From: a bacterium
Lineage (GTDB): Bacteria > Patescibacteriota > Microgenomatia > UBA1406 > GWC2-37-13
Assembly: GCA_029573715.1 (NCBI GenBank)
Contig: JAKQDR010000226.1
Coordinates: forward strand, 1-64,000
Direction of reading: 5' to 3'
Length of the DNA stretch: 64,000 nt
Shown piece by piece: positions 8,822 to 17,551 of the stretch (within the stretch, counting starts at the first letter, position 1; every line of letters starts with the position of its first letter). Under the pieces are notes generated by a model. It was given only the letters and a program-made list of their open reading frames with translations. It searched no databases and was not told where the DNA came from. The translations under genes were made by a program, and so were the position numbers.

Positions 8822-10714
8822 TTGAAGATTGCCTTTTTTATATCTTTCGTTTTTGCTTTTCTTTTTCCTTCAAAGGTTTTTGCCGAAGAAAATTTTAAAA
8901 CCTATCAAAAAATTAAATACAAACTTTTACCCGGTGGGAACGCTAAGGTTTCCCAAGAAATTTCGTTAATCAATTTGAAGCCTGATATTTATGTTTCCGA
9001 ATATACAATTTCCTATTCCGGCGGCCAAATTATCAATGTCAACGCCTGGGATAAAATCGGCGAGCTGAAATATAACCTTGACAACCAAAACAGCGTTTCA
9101 ACCGTTAAATTAACTTTTAATGAAAAAGTTGTCGGTATCAATCAGGCTTTGTCTTTTATCGTCAATTATGAAATCCCCAAATTTTCCGAGAAAGAAGGGA
9201 ACGTTTGGAGAATTTATTTGCCGAAAATTGACGCCAGTAATATACCCGAAGAATACAATTTGGAGGTCAATGTCCCCACGTCGTTTGGGCCCTTGGCTTT
9301 TTCTTCTCCTTATCCGCAAAAAACCGAAGATTTAGTTTACTCCAAGAACTATTTTTTTGGGAAAAAAGAATTGCTTAGAAACGGCGCTTTAATGGAGTTT
9401 GGCGTTTCCCAAACATACGAATTTGAATTATCTTATCAATTGGCGAACAATGATGATTTTTCTGTTCTTAAAGAAATCGCCCTTCCTCCGGATACCAATT
9501 ACCAATCGATCAGCTATCTTTCTGTTGATCCCAATCCCAACAATGTCAGGCGCGACCAAGACGGCAATTGGCTGGCCGAATACCAGATTCCTTCCCGTTC
9601 GGTTTTAAATATCGTGGCCAAGGGCCGGGTAAAAATATTCCCTTATCCGATCAATATTTTGCCCAAATTTGATTTCAATTTTCAGGATTATTTAGTTGAA
9701 TTGCCTTATTGGGAAATTTCCAATCAAAAACTAAAGGAATCTGCCTCCGTCCTAAAATCAAGCCGGGAAATTTATCAATTCGTTATCGATAATCTTGAAT
9801 ATAATTACGACGGCATACAGGAAAACAGAAAAAGAAAAGGAGCCCTCTCGGCCCTGGAAACGCCCCTGGATAGCCTTTGTTCGGAATTTACCGATTTGTT
9901 TGTCGCTCTTTCGAGAATTAAGGGAATTCCCGCCCGGGAGATTGAGGGGTATGCCTTTACCGACAATCCGAAATTAAGACCGCTTAGTCTTGTTCAGGAT
10001 ATTTTGCATTCTTGGCCTGAATATTTTGATTCTGAAAATAATTCCTGGAAAATGATTGATCCGACCTGGGGAAAAACTTCAGGTGGTTTTGATTATTTTC
10101 AGAATTTTGACATGTCCCATTTTACTTTTGCCATTCATGGTCTTTCCAGCCAATATCCGTATCCGGCCGGCTCATATCATTTGCCCAACAATAAAAATAA
10201 AAACATTTTTGTTAAATTAAGCGGTGAAACAAGCGAAGGCCAAGCTATTGAGGCAAAGGAAAGCCGAATACAGGCTTCTTTGGAAATAAGTCCTTTTCAA
10301 ATTTTGTCCAAAAAAACCGACGGTTATTTGGTTTTAAAAAATAACGGGCCCGCTGCCGTTTACAATCTTAATTTAGCTATAAGCCAGAAAGAAAAAAAAG
10401 AAAATTCAGAGCTTTCAATTGATCTGGAGAAAAACAATCTTACTCATCTTCTTCCGTTCGCGACGGAAAGAATTAAATTTACCGCTACCAATCAAAGACC
10501 TTTCTTTAAGGAAATTAATAACAACTTTCTTGTTTATGTGAACAATGATCCCCATGAAGTTAATTTCCGGGTAAAATTCTTAAACGAAAAAACAATTTTG
10601 ATCATTGGTTTATTTTTAATTATCATTTCCGTGATCATTGTCTTCTTTCTGCTTTATTTATTAAGAAAGTTGTTGAGGAAGAGAAATAAAAACGATTTTT
10701 ATGATAATATTTAA
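8822..10714 (+). CDS. Transglutaminase-like membrane-anchored protein
   Basis: Signal peptide from a TTG start; SLCSEFTDLFVALSRIKGIPAREIEGY...HSWPEYF...WKMIDPTW gives a Cys/His/Asp triad; C-terminal TM. Confidence 0.75.
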   Translation: MKIAFFISFVFAFLFPSKVFAEENFKTYQKIKYKLLPGGNAKVSQEISLINLKPDIYVSEYTISYSGGQIINVNAWDKIGELKYNLDNQNSVSTVKLTFNEKVVGINQALSFIVNYEIPKFSEKEGNVWRIYLPKIDASNIPEEYNLEVNVPTSFGPLAFSSPYPQKTEDLVYSKNYFFGKKELLRNGALMEFGVSQTYEFELSYQLANNDDFSVLKEIALPPDTNYQSISYLSVDPNPNNVRRDQDGNWLAEYQIPSRSVLNIVAKGRVKIFPYPINILPKFDFNFQDYLVELPYWEISNQKLKESASVLKSSREIYQFVIDNLEYNYDGIQENRKRKGALSALETPLDSLCSEFTDLFVALSRIKGIPAREIEGYAFTDNPKLRPLSLVQDILHSWPEYFDSENNSWKMIDPTWGKTSGGFDYFQNFDMSHFTFAIHGLSSQYPYPAGSYHLPNNKNKNIFVKLSGETSEGQAIEAKESRIQASLEISPFQILSKKTDGYLVLKNNGPAAVYNLNLAISQKEKKENSELSIDLEKNNLTHLLPFATERIKFTATNQRPFFKEINNNFLVYVNNDPHEVNFRVKFLNEKTILIIGLFLIIISVIIVFFLLYLLRKLLRKRNKNDFYDNI

Positions 10715-10716
10715 TT

Positions 10717-11118
10717 ATGAAGAGAATAATCAGGAATATCTTGGTAAACTGTTTTTGTTTTTGGCTCATTTCTTTAATCATTCCCGCCATTGATTATTCC
10801 CGTAATTTTGTGGTTTTATTTTATGCTTCGTTAACTTTGTCTTTGGTCAATTTTTTAGTTAAACCTCTTTTAAACATTCTTTTTTTGCCTTTAAATTTAA
10901 TTACCCTGGGAACTTTTAGATGGGTTACTAACATCATTGTTTTATATCTGGTAACCGTTCTTATTCCCGAGTTTTCTATTACTCCGTTTCATTTTGCCGG
11001 ATATTCTTCCAGCGGCTTTATTTTGCCGCCTCTTTATTTCAATCTCATTTTTACTTATCTGCTGATTGCTTTTCTTTTTTCTGTGATTTCTGATATCATA
11101 TACTCACTTTTTAAATAG
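10717..11118 (+). CDS. Phage holin family 4 (Phage_holin_4_2)-like membrane protein
   Basis: 133 aa; VNFLVKPLLNILFLPLNLITLGTFRWVTNIIVLYLV. Confidence 0.75.
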   Translation: MKRIIRNILVNCFCFWLISLIIPAIDYSRNFVVLFYASLTLSLVNFLVKPLLNILFLPLNLITLGTFRWVTNIIVLYLVTVLIPEFSITPFHFAGYSSSGFILPPLYFNLIFTYLLIAFLFSVISDIIYSLFK

Positions 11119-11134
11119 CTTGAGGCTGATAGCG

Positions 11135-11350
11135 ATGAAGAACTTAATGACAATCGTCCAAATTATTCTGTCCTTACTTCTGATTGTTCTGGTCATTTTG
11201 CAACCGAAAGGAACAGGATTGGGCAAGTCTTTCGGCGGCCAAAGCAATTTTTTAAAAAGAAGAGGGATTGACCAGGCGTTTTTCAGATTAACCATTATCA
11301 TTGCCGTTCTTTTTTTGATCTCCTCTTTGGCCCAGACCCTGTTTTTTTAG
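11135..11350 (+). CDS. secG: Preprotein translocase subunit SecG
   Basis: IVLVILQPKGTGLGKSFGGQSNFLKRRGIDQAF; two TMs. Confidence 0.85.
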   Translation: MKNLMTIVQIILSLLLIVLVILQPKGTGLGKSFGGQSNFLKRRGIDQAFFRLTIIIAVLFLISSLAQTLFF

Positions 11351-11356
11351 CCTTAA

Positions 11357-12694
11357 ATGCAATTTTTTAAAAAAATAAGGTTCTTTTTCCGGCTTAGCTC
11401 CGCCTTTCTCAAGAAAAGGTTTTTAATTATTTTTGCGGGAATTTTAATCGGAATTTCGTTTTATTTTTTTCTTTCCTATATTTTTCAAAAATACAATTTA
11501 TTCCGCAAAACGGAAAAGATCGGTTTAGTTGGAAAATATTCGCTAGAAGATATTCCCGAAGAAATTTTACAGTATATCAGCTTTGGCTTGACGGAAATTA
11601 CTTCTGAAGGCGAAGTTGTTCCCAAGCTTTGTGATCGTTGGGAAATATCCTCAGATGAAAAAATCTATTCTTTCTATTTTGGTAAGAAGAAGTATTTCTG
11701 GCATGACGGGATGGAATTTAACGCTAACGATATCAACTACAACTTTAAGGACGCCAAAGTTATGCCTATAGATTCCTATCTTTTAAAAATTGTTTTAAAC
11801 GAGCCCTTTTCTCCTCTTCTTTCGGTTTTATCACAACCAATTTTTAAGAAAGGCCTTATCGGATTAGGTGATTATCGGATCGACAAAGTCGAAACTTCCG
11901 GAAAAACCTTAAAATCTATTCTTCTTAAGCCTAAAACCAGAAGCAGCCCGCTGCTAAATCTTCATTTTAAGTTTTATACAAACGAATCCTATCTGAAAAC
12001 TGCTTTTGCTTTGGGAGAGATAAATATCATTAAAGAAATTGAAAATCCACAATATTTTACTGATATAAATAACCTTAAAATTGATAATATTCCCAAAAAC
12101 GACCGCTATCTGGCCTTATTTTTTAATACTGCCAAAGATCCCTCTTCAGATAAAAATTTTCGCCAAGCGATTGCCTATGCTCTCTCTAAATTTCCCGATC
12201 AAAAAAGAGCGATTTCGCCGATTTCTCCTTCATCAATTTATTTTAACCCGGGTGTAAAAAAATACGAAATGGATTTGGCCAAATCAAAATTGTTATTGGA
12301 GAAGGTTAAAATTGAAAAAGAGAGAGTTTTTTCTATTTATTCCTTTCCTTCCTTGGAAGAACAGGCAAAAACTATTCAGGAAGAATTGAATAAAATTGGT
12401 TTAAAAACTGAGATTAAATATTCTTCTTTGCCTCAAGAAGAATATGATTTTTTTCTGGCAATCGAGACAATCCCCCTGGACCCAGACCAATATTCTTATT
12501 GGCACACCGGACAAACACGCAATATTACCCGTTTTTCCAACCCGAGAATTGATAAATTACTTGAAGACGGAAGAAAAACCCTCACAACAGAAGAGAGAAA
12601 GAAAATTTATTTTGATTTTCAAAGATTTTTGGCTGAAGAAACTCCGGCCGTCTTTCTTTACTATCCAATCTATTCTTCAATAGAAAGAAAATAA
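11357..12694 (+). CDS. ABC transporter substrate-binding protein, family 5
   Basis: LCDRWEISSDEKIYSFYFGKKKYFWHDGMEFNANDINYNF and C-terminal peptide/Ni-binding-like region; N-terminal TM. Confidence 0.75.
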   Translation: MQFFKKIRFFFRLSSAFLKKRFLIIFAGILIGISFYFFLSYIFQKYNLFRKTEKIGLVGKYSLEDIPEEILQYISFGLTEITSEGEVVPKLCDRWEISSDEKIYSFYFGKKKYFWHDGMEFNANDINYNFKDAKVMPIDSYLLKIVLNEPFSPLLSVLSQPIFKKGLIGLGDYRIDKVETSGKTLKSILLKPKTRSSPLLNLHFKFYTNESYLKTAFALGEINIIKEIENPQYFTDINNLKIDNIPKNDRYLALFFNTAKDPSSDKNFRQAIAYALSKFPDQKRAISPISPSSIYFNPGVKKYEMDLAKSKLLLEKVKIEKERVFSIYSFPSLEEQAKTIQEELNKIGLKTEIKYSSLPQEEYDFFLAIETIPLDPDQYSYWHTGQTRNITRFSNPRIDKLLEDGRKTLTTEERKKIYFDFQRFLAEETPAVFLYYPIYSSIERK

Positions 12695-12698
12695 TTTG

Positions 12699-12770
12699 AG
12701 CGGAAGACGGGAATTGAACCCGCCGCCTTCTCCTTGGCAAGGAGACGTTCTACCGATGAACTACTTCCGC
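12699..12770 (-). tRNA. tRNA-Gly (GCC)
   Basis: GCGGAAG/CTTCCGC acceptor, TCTCC-TTGCCAA-GGAGA anticodon arm, GTTCAATTC T-loop. Confidence 0.92.
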
Positions 12771-12841
12771 ATCTAGAAAAATCCTTCAAATTCTCGAAAC
12801 AATTCTTTAATTATTGACTCGCCCTGAGCGAAACCGAAAAG

Positions 12842-12914
12842 TGCCGGGACCCAGAGTTGCACTGAGATCTCATGTTTTTCAGACACGCGCCGTGACTACC
12901 TTGGCTATCCCGGC
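12842..12914 (-). tRNA. tRNA-Phe (GAA) with unusual T-loop
   Basis: Reverse strand GCCGGGA/TCCCGGC acceptor, CGTGT-CTGAAAA-ACATG anticodon arm, CTCAG-TGCAACT-CTGGG T arm (position 55 is G). Confidence 0.75.
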
Positions 12915-13003
12915 CTAAAGCAAATTGTAACATTGCCCACAAAACGATTCAAGAGTGATTTAGCTCTTGATTTACCTTCACTTTTGGAGATATATTATCC
13001 TTT

Positions 13004-13414
13004 ATGGATTCAACAAGCGCCAACGATTATTTAAATTTGGAAAATCAAATCAAAACCTTAATTGACCAGATTGATACCCTAAAGGAAGAAATTAAGAATC
13101 AAAAGCAAATGTATGACGATAGCTTCCAAAACGACACGACCTTTAAAGAACATGACGAGAAAGTCAAGGAAGCTTCCAAAATCCGCCAAGCGACAAAAGC
13201 GCAAATTTTGAAGCAGGGGAATGTCGCGGAAATTTCCGAGAAGATTGCCGATAGTAAAACTGATCTTAAAGGAATGCAAAATACTCTTTCCGAACTTTTA
13301 ATTCAATACCAAAAAGAATCAGGCGCTACTCAAATTGAAAGTAATAAAGGAGAAATTTTAAGATTGGTCAATTCGGTAAAATTAGTAAAAGAGTCTTCTG
13401 GTCCTCAGGAATAA
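13004..13414 (+). CDS. Hypothetical coiled-coil protein
   Basis: 136 aa, heptad-rich, acceptable start with TATTAT 5 nt upstream of ATG. Confidence 0.6.
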   Translation: MDSTSANDYLNLENQIKTLIDQIDTLKEEIKNQKQMYDDSFQNDTTFKEHDEKVKEASKIRQATKAQILKQGNVAEISEKIADSKTDLKGMQNTLSELLIQYQKESGATQIESNKGEILRLVNSVKLVKESSGPQE

Positions 13415-13436
13415 TTCCACTTTTTAATCGTAACTG

Positions 13437-13508
13437 TGAGCCCGGAGGGGATTGAACCCCCGGCCTTTCGGATGTAAGCCGAACGCTCTACCACTGAGCT
13501 ACGAGCTC
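13437..13508 (-). tRNA. tRNA-Val (UAC)
   Basis: GAGCTCG/CGGGCTC acceptor, TTCGG-CTTACAT-CCGAA anticodon arm. Confidence 0.92.
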
Positions 13509-13520
13509 AACAAAAATGTG

Positions 13521-13604
13521 TGCGGACGAGAGGACTCGAACCTCCAAGGTTTTAAGGCCACATGCTCCTTAGGCATGCGCGTCTACCAATTTCGCCACGT
13601 CCGC
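13521..13604 (-). tRNA. tRNA-Leu (AAG)
   Basis: GCGGACG acceptor, CATGC-CTAAGGA-GCATG anticodon arm, long variable arm. Confidence 0.9.
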
Positions 13605-13646
13605 AAAATAAATAACTTTTAATCCCTGCACTTTAAGACCAAAGAG

Positions 13647-13728
13647 TGCCGAAGGTGGGATTTGAACCCACAATCCTTTCGGAACACGGCCCTGAACCGT
13701 GCGCGTCTACCAATTTCGCCACTTCGGC
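13647..13728 (-). tRNA. tRNA-Leu (CAG)
   Basis: GCCGAAG acceptor, CACGG-TTCAGGG-CCGTG anticodon arm, long variable arm. Confidence 0.9.
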
Positions 13729-13818
13729 AAAATTTCAAAGAACAAGAGCTTGCGCTAAATTATACCAAAGAACAGCCAGCTTTAAAACAGAAGATGATAT
13801 TGATATAATCTCATTGAA

Positions 13819-13889
13819 TGGGGGATCGTCTAATGGTAGGACAACAGACTTTGGATCTGTTTATCTTGGTTCGAATCCAAGTCTCCCAG
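13819..13889 (+). tRNA. tRNA-Gln (UUG)
   Basis: TGGGGGA/TCTCCCA acceptor, ACAGA-CTTTGGA-TCTGT anticodon arm, GTTCGAATC T-loop. Confidence 0.92.
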
Positions 13890-13964
13890 CAAAAAGCGCT
13901 TTAATTATTAGACTTTTATAATTCACATAATGCTTATCATTAAGTAATTTGCTTGAATTGTAAG

Positions 13965-15527
13965 ATGAATACAAAAATATTTTTCGTTGCCGGACTAATT
14001 GTGTTATCAGTTATGGCTGTTTTTTTGTGGTTTAGAACATCAGATCGATTCGAACAGCAAGTTCTTGGATCGACTTACGATGTTTCAAAAGAGTACCTTT
14101 CTCTGCGATACCGAACAGATATGCTTTTAGTAAACGCAGAAGAATACGGTGATTATACGACTTGGGATGATGCAATGACGGCCTTAATTCAGGATTGGGA
14201 AAGCTTAAACCAAAAAGTACAAAAATTGGAAGTGGATGCCTATAAACAATCAGAAAAGATTGCTATTAATTTTGAATTAGTCAAATCAGCTCAAGCCTAT
14301 ACCACCAAAGAAATAACTGATATTTATGACAAGGCCCCAAGATTTAAAGGAATTGCGACTTTAGCTAAACATTTAGGAGTGGATGCTAAAAGAGCTCAGT
14401 TAATTCTTAATCAAGCTCAGGATGAGACAACGGCAGAAGGTTGGAATGAGGCTGGAGACACCCTTCAAAAATTAGAAACTTCGGCAATAGTGATAAAAGA
14501 TGGTTGTAAAGTAGCGGGTTATGTGGGGGGAACGATTATCACTGCAGGGGCTGCTGGAGGATTTGCAGCTGCAGGAGCATTAACTCAGGTAACTACAGTG
14601 GTTGTGGGTGTGGATCTAGCATTAGAAGTAACTGAAGATTCCGCGCAAATCGCTTTTGGTGACAAAAATAAAGTTTCCTCTTTTGTTAAGGATATTAGAA
14701 CTGTTACTGAACCGGTTGCCAGTGTTTTAACGATAACAAATATTCCCAATAGTCTTGGAACCGCCTATGGCAAGTTCGAATCAGTTATGGTTGGATTGGA
14801 ACAATTTAGAGAATCAGCTCAAGAAGGAAAAGTTATTGGAATAGATTTGACTAATTTTGAATATCATCCGCCATTTCAAGTAATAAAACGAACAAAATAT
14901 CCAGGTGAGATATCGGCAGCGGAAATGGATAAAGCCGAAGTTGAAGAATGGTTACAAAGTCTTAATGTGAAAAAAGAGCCAGTGACTCAAGAAGAAATTG
15001 AAGAATTTTTGAAAAGTCCAGCTAAAGAAATGAAACAAGAAGGTGGTATTAAAGAAAATGATGGTGTTAAAGTAGAAACAAAGTCTAAGGAAGTTAAGAA
15101 TAAAAAGAAAGCAAGCAATAATGTAGACATTACTCAAAATCAGATTTATAAAATAATTAATGTGAGTGGCTCCTCTTATATGATGGATGTATGTCTTTCG
15201 TCAACTTGTTGGGATGATTTGGATGCTAATCCAGCTGAAGATAGAGATTTGGGGGGAATTTATACCATGGGTAAGGTTTTTGCGAGTGGAGAAAGTCTCC
15301 GAAGTGGATTTCGTCCATCAGAAGTAAAAGCATCAGGTAAATTAAAGGAAATGTCAGCAAACAGTTATAAAATAACTATCTATTTAGCGATAGCGCCTTT
15401 TGAAGGACCAAGACACAAGACGATTGATTATGGAACTTGGGAAAATCATTCTGTAGAAATTAATGCAAAATATGGTGATGAGCCAGTGATTGAATGGGAC
15501 GGCAGCAGTTTAAAACAAGTAAAATAA
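13965..15527 (+). CDS. Hypothetical membrane-anchored/secreted protein
   Basis: ~520 aa; N-terminal TM (IFFVAGLIVLSVMAVFLWF), Gly/Ala-rich mid segment, charged linker, beta-rich C-terminus. Confidence 0.7.
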   Translation: MNTKIFFVAGLIVLSVMAVFLWFRTSDRFEQQVLGSTYDVSKEYLSLRYRTDMLLVNAEEYGDYTTWDDAMTALIQDWESLNQKVQKLEVDAYKQSEKIAINFELVKSAQAYTTKEITDIYDKAPRFKGIATLAKHLGVDAKRAQLILNQAQDETTAEGWNEAGDTLQKLETSAIVIKDGCKVAGYVGGTIITAGAAGGFAAAGALTQVTTVVVGVDLALEVTEDSAQIAFGDKNKVSSFVKDIRTVTEPVASVLTITNIPNSLGTAYGKFESVMVGLEQFRESAQEGKVIGIDLTNFEYHPPFQVIKRTKYPGEISAAEMDKAEVEEWLQSLNVKKEPVTQEEIEEFLKSPAKEMKQEGGIKENDGVKVETKSKEVKNKKKASNNVDITQNQIYKIINVSGSSYMMDVCLSSTCWDDLDANPAEDRDLGGIYTMGKVFASGESLRSGFRPSEVKASGKLKEMSANSYKITIYLAIAPFEGPRHKTIDYGTWENHSVEINAKYGDEPVIEWDGSSLKQVK

Positions 15528-15546
15528 TTCTAACTTCTTAGATATA

Positions 15547-15706
15547 TTAATCTACTGCTTTGTTCTGAATTAGATAAACTCGTCCATGATTTTTGGATAA
15601 AGTAATATTGATTTTGTAACCTTCCTCAGTGTAGTTTAGATCGCGCTCCCAATCATTTTTGAAATCAGTATTTGTTTGAATGTATAACAATTGATCTGCG
15701 ATTTGC
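15547..15706 (-). pseudogene. C-terminal fragment of a truncated gene at a possible sequence junction
   Basis: Reverse frame reads QIADQLLYIQTNTDFKNDWERDLNYTEEGYKINITLSKNHGRVYLIQNKAVD*. It is stopped by TAG just upstream and has no start. Confidence 0.5.
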
Positions 15707-15830
15707 TAATTTGTATGGACTGAAAGAGCTTAGAATAACATACTCAGCCAAGATCACTTTGTTATCGGGTAGAGGATGAGTGATGCTTACGGGCTGAGCA
15801 CAAGGGCAGGCAAAAGAGTATACTATGCGC

Positions 15831-16379
15831 ATGAGAAGTAAATGGCTCATCGTTGGTGTGGGAGCAGTGATACTAATGGTAATTGTTACCGTCCCATTTT
15901 TCTCTTTTAAAATAACTCGCCAGACAATACCTGTCCCCGATGCAGACGTATCACCGACAATGCAACCCTTGGGAGGAGATACTGATGAGCATGGATGCAT
16001 AGGCTCCGCGGGATATTCATGGTGTGAAGCAAAACAAAAGTGCCTGAGAACTTGGGAGGAATCGTGCACCGAAACAAACAAAGAAGAGGAGGTGCGTGAT
16101 GCAGTGCGTGCACAACTTATTGCCAAGCATGGCCCTGATGCTGAAGCGCTCAACATAAGTGTTGCCATCATAGACAGCGGATATGCCAAAGGAGGAGCGA
16201 GTGTTGAAGGGATGGGGGGCGGGATGTGGTTTGCAGCAGAGGTGAATGGCATGTGGCAGCTTGTTTGGGATGGGAACGGCGTTATCGAATGCAGCGTTCT
16301 TGCGGCATATCCGGAGTTTCCATCAACCCTGATTCCCGAGTGCTATGATTCTGTGGCCCAAATAATGGTAACGAGGTAG
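15831..16379 (+). CDS. Hypothetical secreted/membrane-anchored protein
   Basis: N-terminal TM; CIGSAGYSWCEAKQKCLRTWEESC Cys-rich segment. TATACT 6 nt upstream of ATG. Confidence 0.65.
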   Translation: MRSKWLIVGVGAVILMVIVTVPFFSFKITRQTIPVPDADVSPTMQPLGGDTDEHGCIGSAGYSWCEAKQKCLRTWEESCTETNKEEEVRDAVRAQLIAKHGPDAEALNISVAIIDSGYAKGGASVEGMGGGMWFAAEVNGMWQLVWDGNGVIECSVLAAYPEFPSTLIPECYDSVAQIMVTR

Positions 16380-16381
16380 AC

Positions 16382-17545
16382 ATGATATCTATGCAGAAAA
16401 ACATTCGACTACTTGCACTGTTCAACTTCTTCACAGACTTTCATCTGTATAGTGCCATTCTCATCATCTACTTTGTGCAAGTAGTTGAATCGTACGCACT
16501 TGCAATGAGTATTTTTTCTGTTGCGATGGTGTCATCTGCGATTTTTGAACTTCCTACAGGTATCTTTTCTGACTATATCGGCCGGAGAAAGACGATGATT
16601 CTTGGGGCAATTTGTTCTGTCTTGTCTGTGGCACTTTATGCTGTCGGGACAAGCTATTTAGTGCTTGTGATGGGCGCACTTTTCGAAGGATTACGCCGTG
16701 CATTTTATAGTGGTAATAACGATGCATTGCTCTATGAATCACTCACCGAAACCAGGCAGAAGCATCAGTACGAGATATATCTGGGTAAAACAAGCTCTCT
16801 GTTTCAAGTTGCAGCAACTGTAGGGATTGTCATTGGAGGCTTTATTGCCACATGGTCGTTTCCGCTGGTCATGTGGCTTTCAGTTATACCTCAGCTTGTT
16901 TGTCTTGGCATATCATTTCGCATTGTCGAACCAAAACGAAGGCGTGCTGACAATGGCAATGTATATGCTCATATTGGCGAAGCTGTGGGCAAGACGTTAA
17001 ACAATAGAAAACTCCGCTTGTTAAGTTTGCATCATGTCATCGCGTATGCAGTCGGAGAGTCTACATATCAATTTCGTGCTGCCTTCGTGAATTTGTTTTG
17101 GCCACTTTGGGCAATTAGTTTTTCTAAAGTTCTCTCAAGTATGGGAGCAACAGCAAGTTATTGGTATAGTGGAAAAATACTTCGAAAGTTTGGTGCTTTG
17201 CGGATATTGCTCATTGCGACGACTTATGGAAAAGTAGTTAACATTGGTGCTATATTGTTGGCGAATGTTTTCTCACCTGTGCTTCTCGCCACCACATCAT
17301 TGTTTCATGGAGTATCGACTGTTGCAAAAAGTAAGCTCATGCAGGATGAGTTTACCGATGCACAGCGCAGCACTCTTGGCTCTCTCAACTCGCTTCTGGG
17401 AAATCTTGCTTTTGGAATTTTTGCAGCTGTACTTGGCGTGTGGGCAGATGCATATGGCCCTACCAAAGCTCTGTTGTATGCATATATCCTCTCAATTCCA
17501 AGCATGTATATCATCTGGCTCCTTTTTACGCAGAGAAATAGATAA
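16382..17545 (+). CDS. MFS transporter
   Basis: 387 aa, ~12 TM; FELPTGIFSDYIGRRKTMILGAI MFS loop motif. Confidence 0.85.
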   Translation: MISMQKNIRLLALFNFFTDFHLYSAILIIYFVQVVESYALAMSIFSVAMVSSAIFELPTGIFSDYIGRRKTMILGAICSVLSVALYAVGTSYLVLVMGALFEGLRRAFYSGNNDALLYESLTETRQKHQYEIYLGKTSSLFQVAATVGIVIGGFIATWSFPLVMWLSVIPQLVCLGISFRIVEPKRRRADNGNVYAHIGEAVGKTLNNRKLRLLSLHHVIAYAVGESTYQFRAAFVNLFWPLWAISFSKVLSSMGATASYWYSGKILRKFGALRILLIATTYGKVVNIGAILLANVFSPVLLATTSLFHGVSTVAKSKLMQDEFTDAQRSTLGSLNSLLGNLAFGIFAAVLGVWADAYGPTKALLYAYILSIPSMYIIWLLFTQRNR

Positions 17546-17551
17546 GATGGT

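Noticed and set aside
12815-12845. CGCCCTGAGCGAAACCGAAAA, resembling dispersed palindromic repeats seen in some genomes
   Set aside because: Single partial copy here; cannot be called a repeat from this window alone.
13819-13889. tRNA-Gln as attachment site of an integrated element
   Set aside because: No second copy of the tRNA 3' end and no integrase noticed in the window.
13646-13921. ORF of 91 aa on + strand
   Set aside because: Covers a reverse tRNA-Leu and the tRNA-Gln; open frame is a by-product of tRNA genes.
15665-16252. 195-aa reverse ORF spanning the 15.7 kb boundary
   Set aside because: Antisense to CDS 15831..16379 and composition unlike a real protein; the genuine reverse fragment is in another frame.
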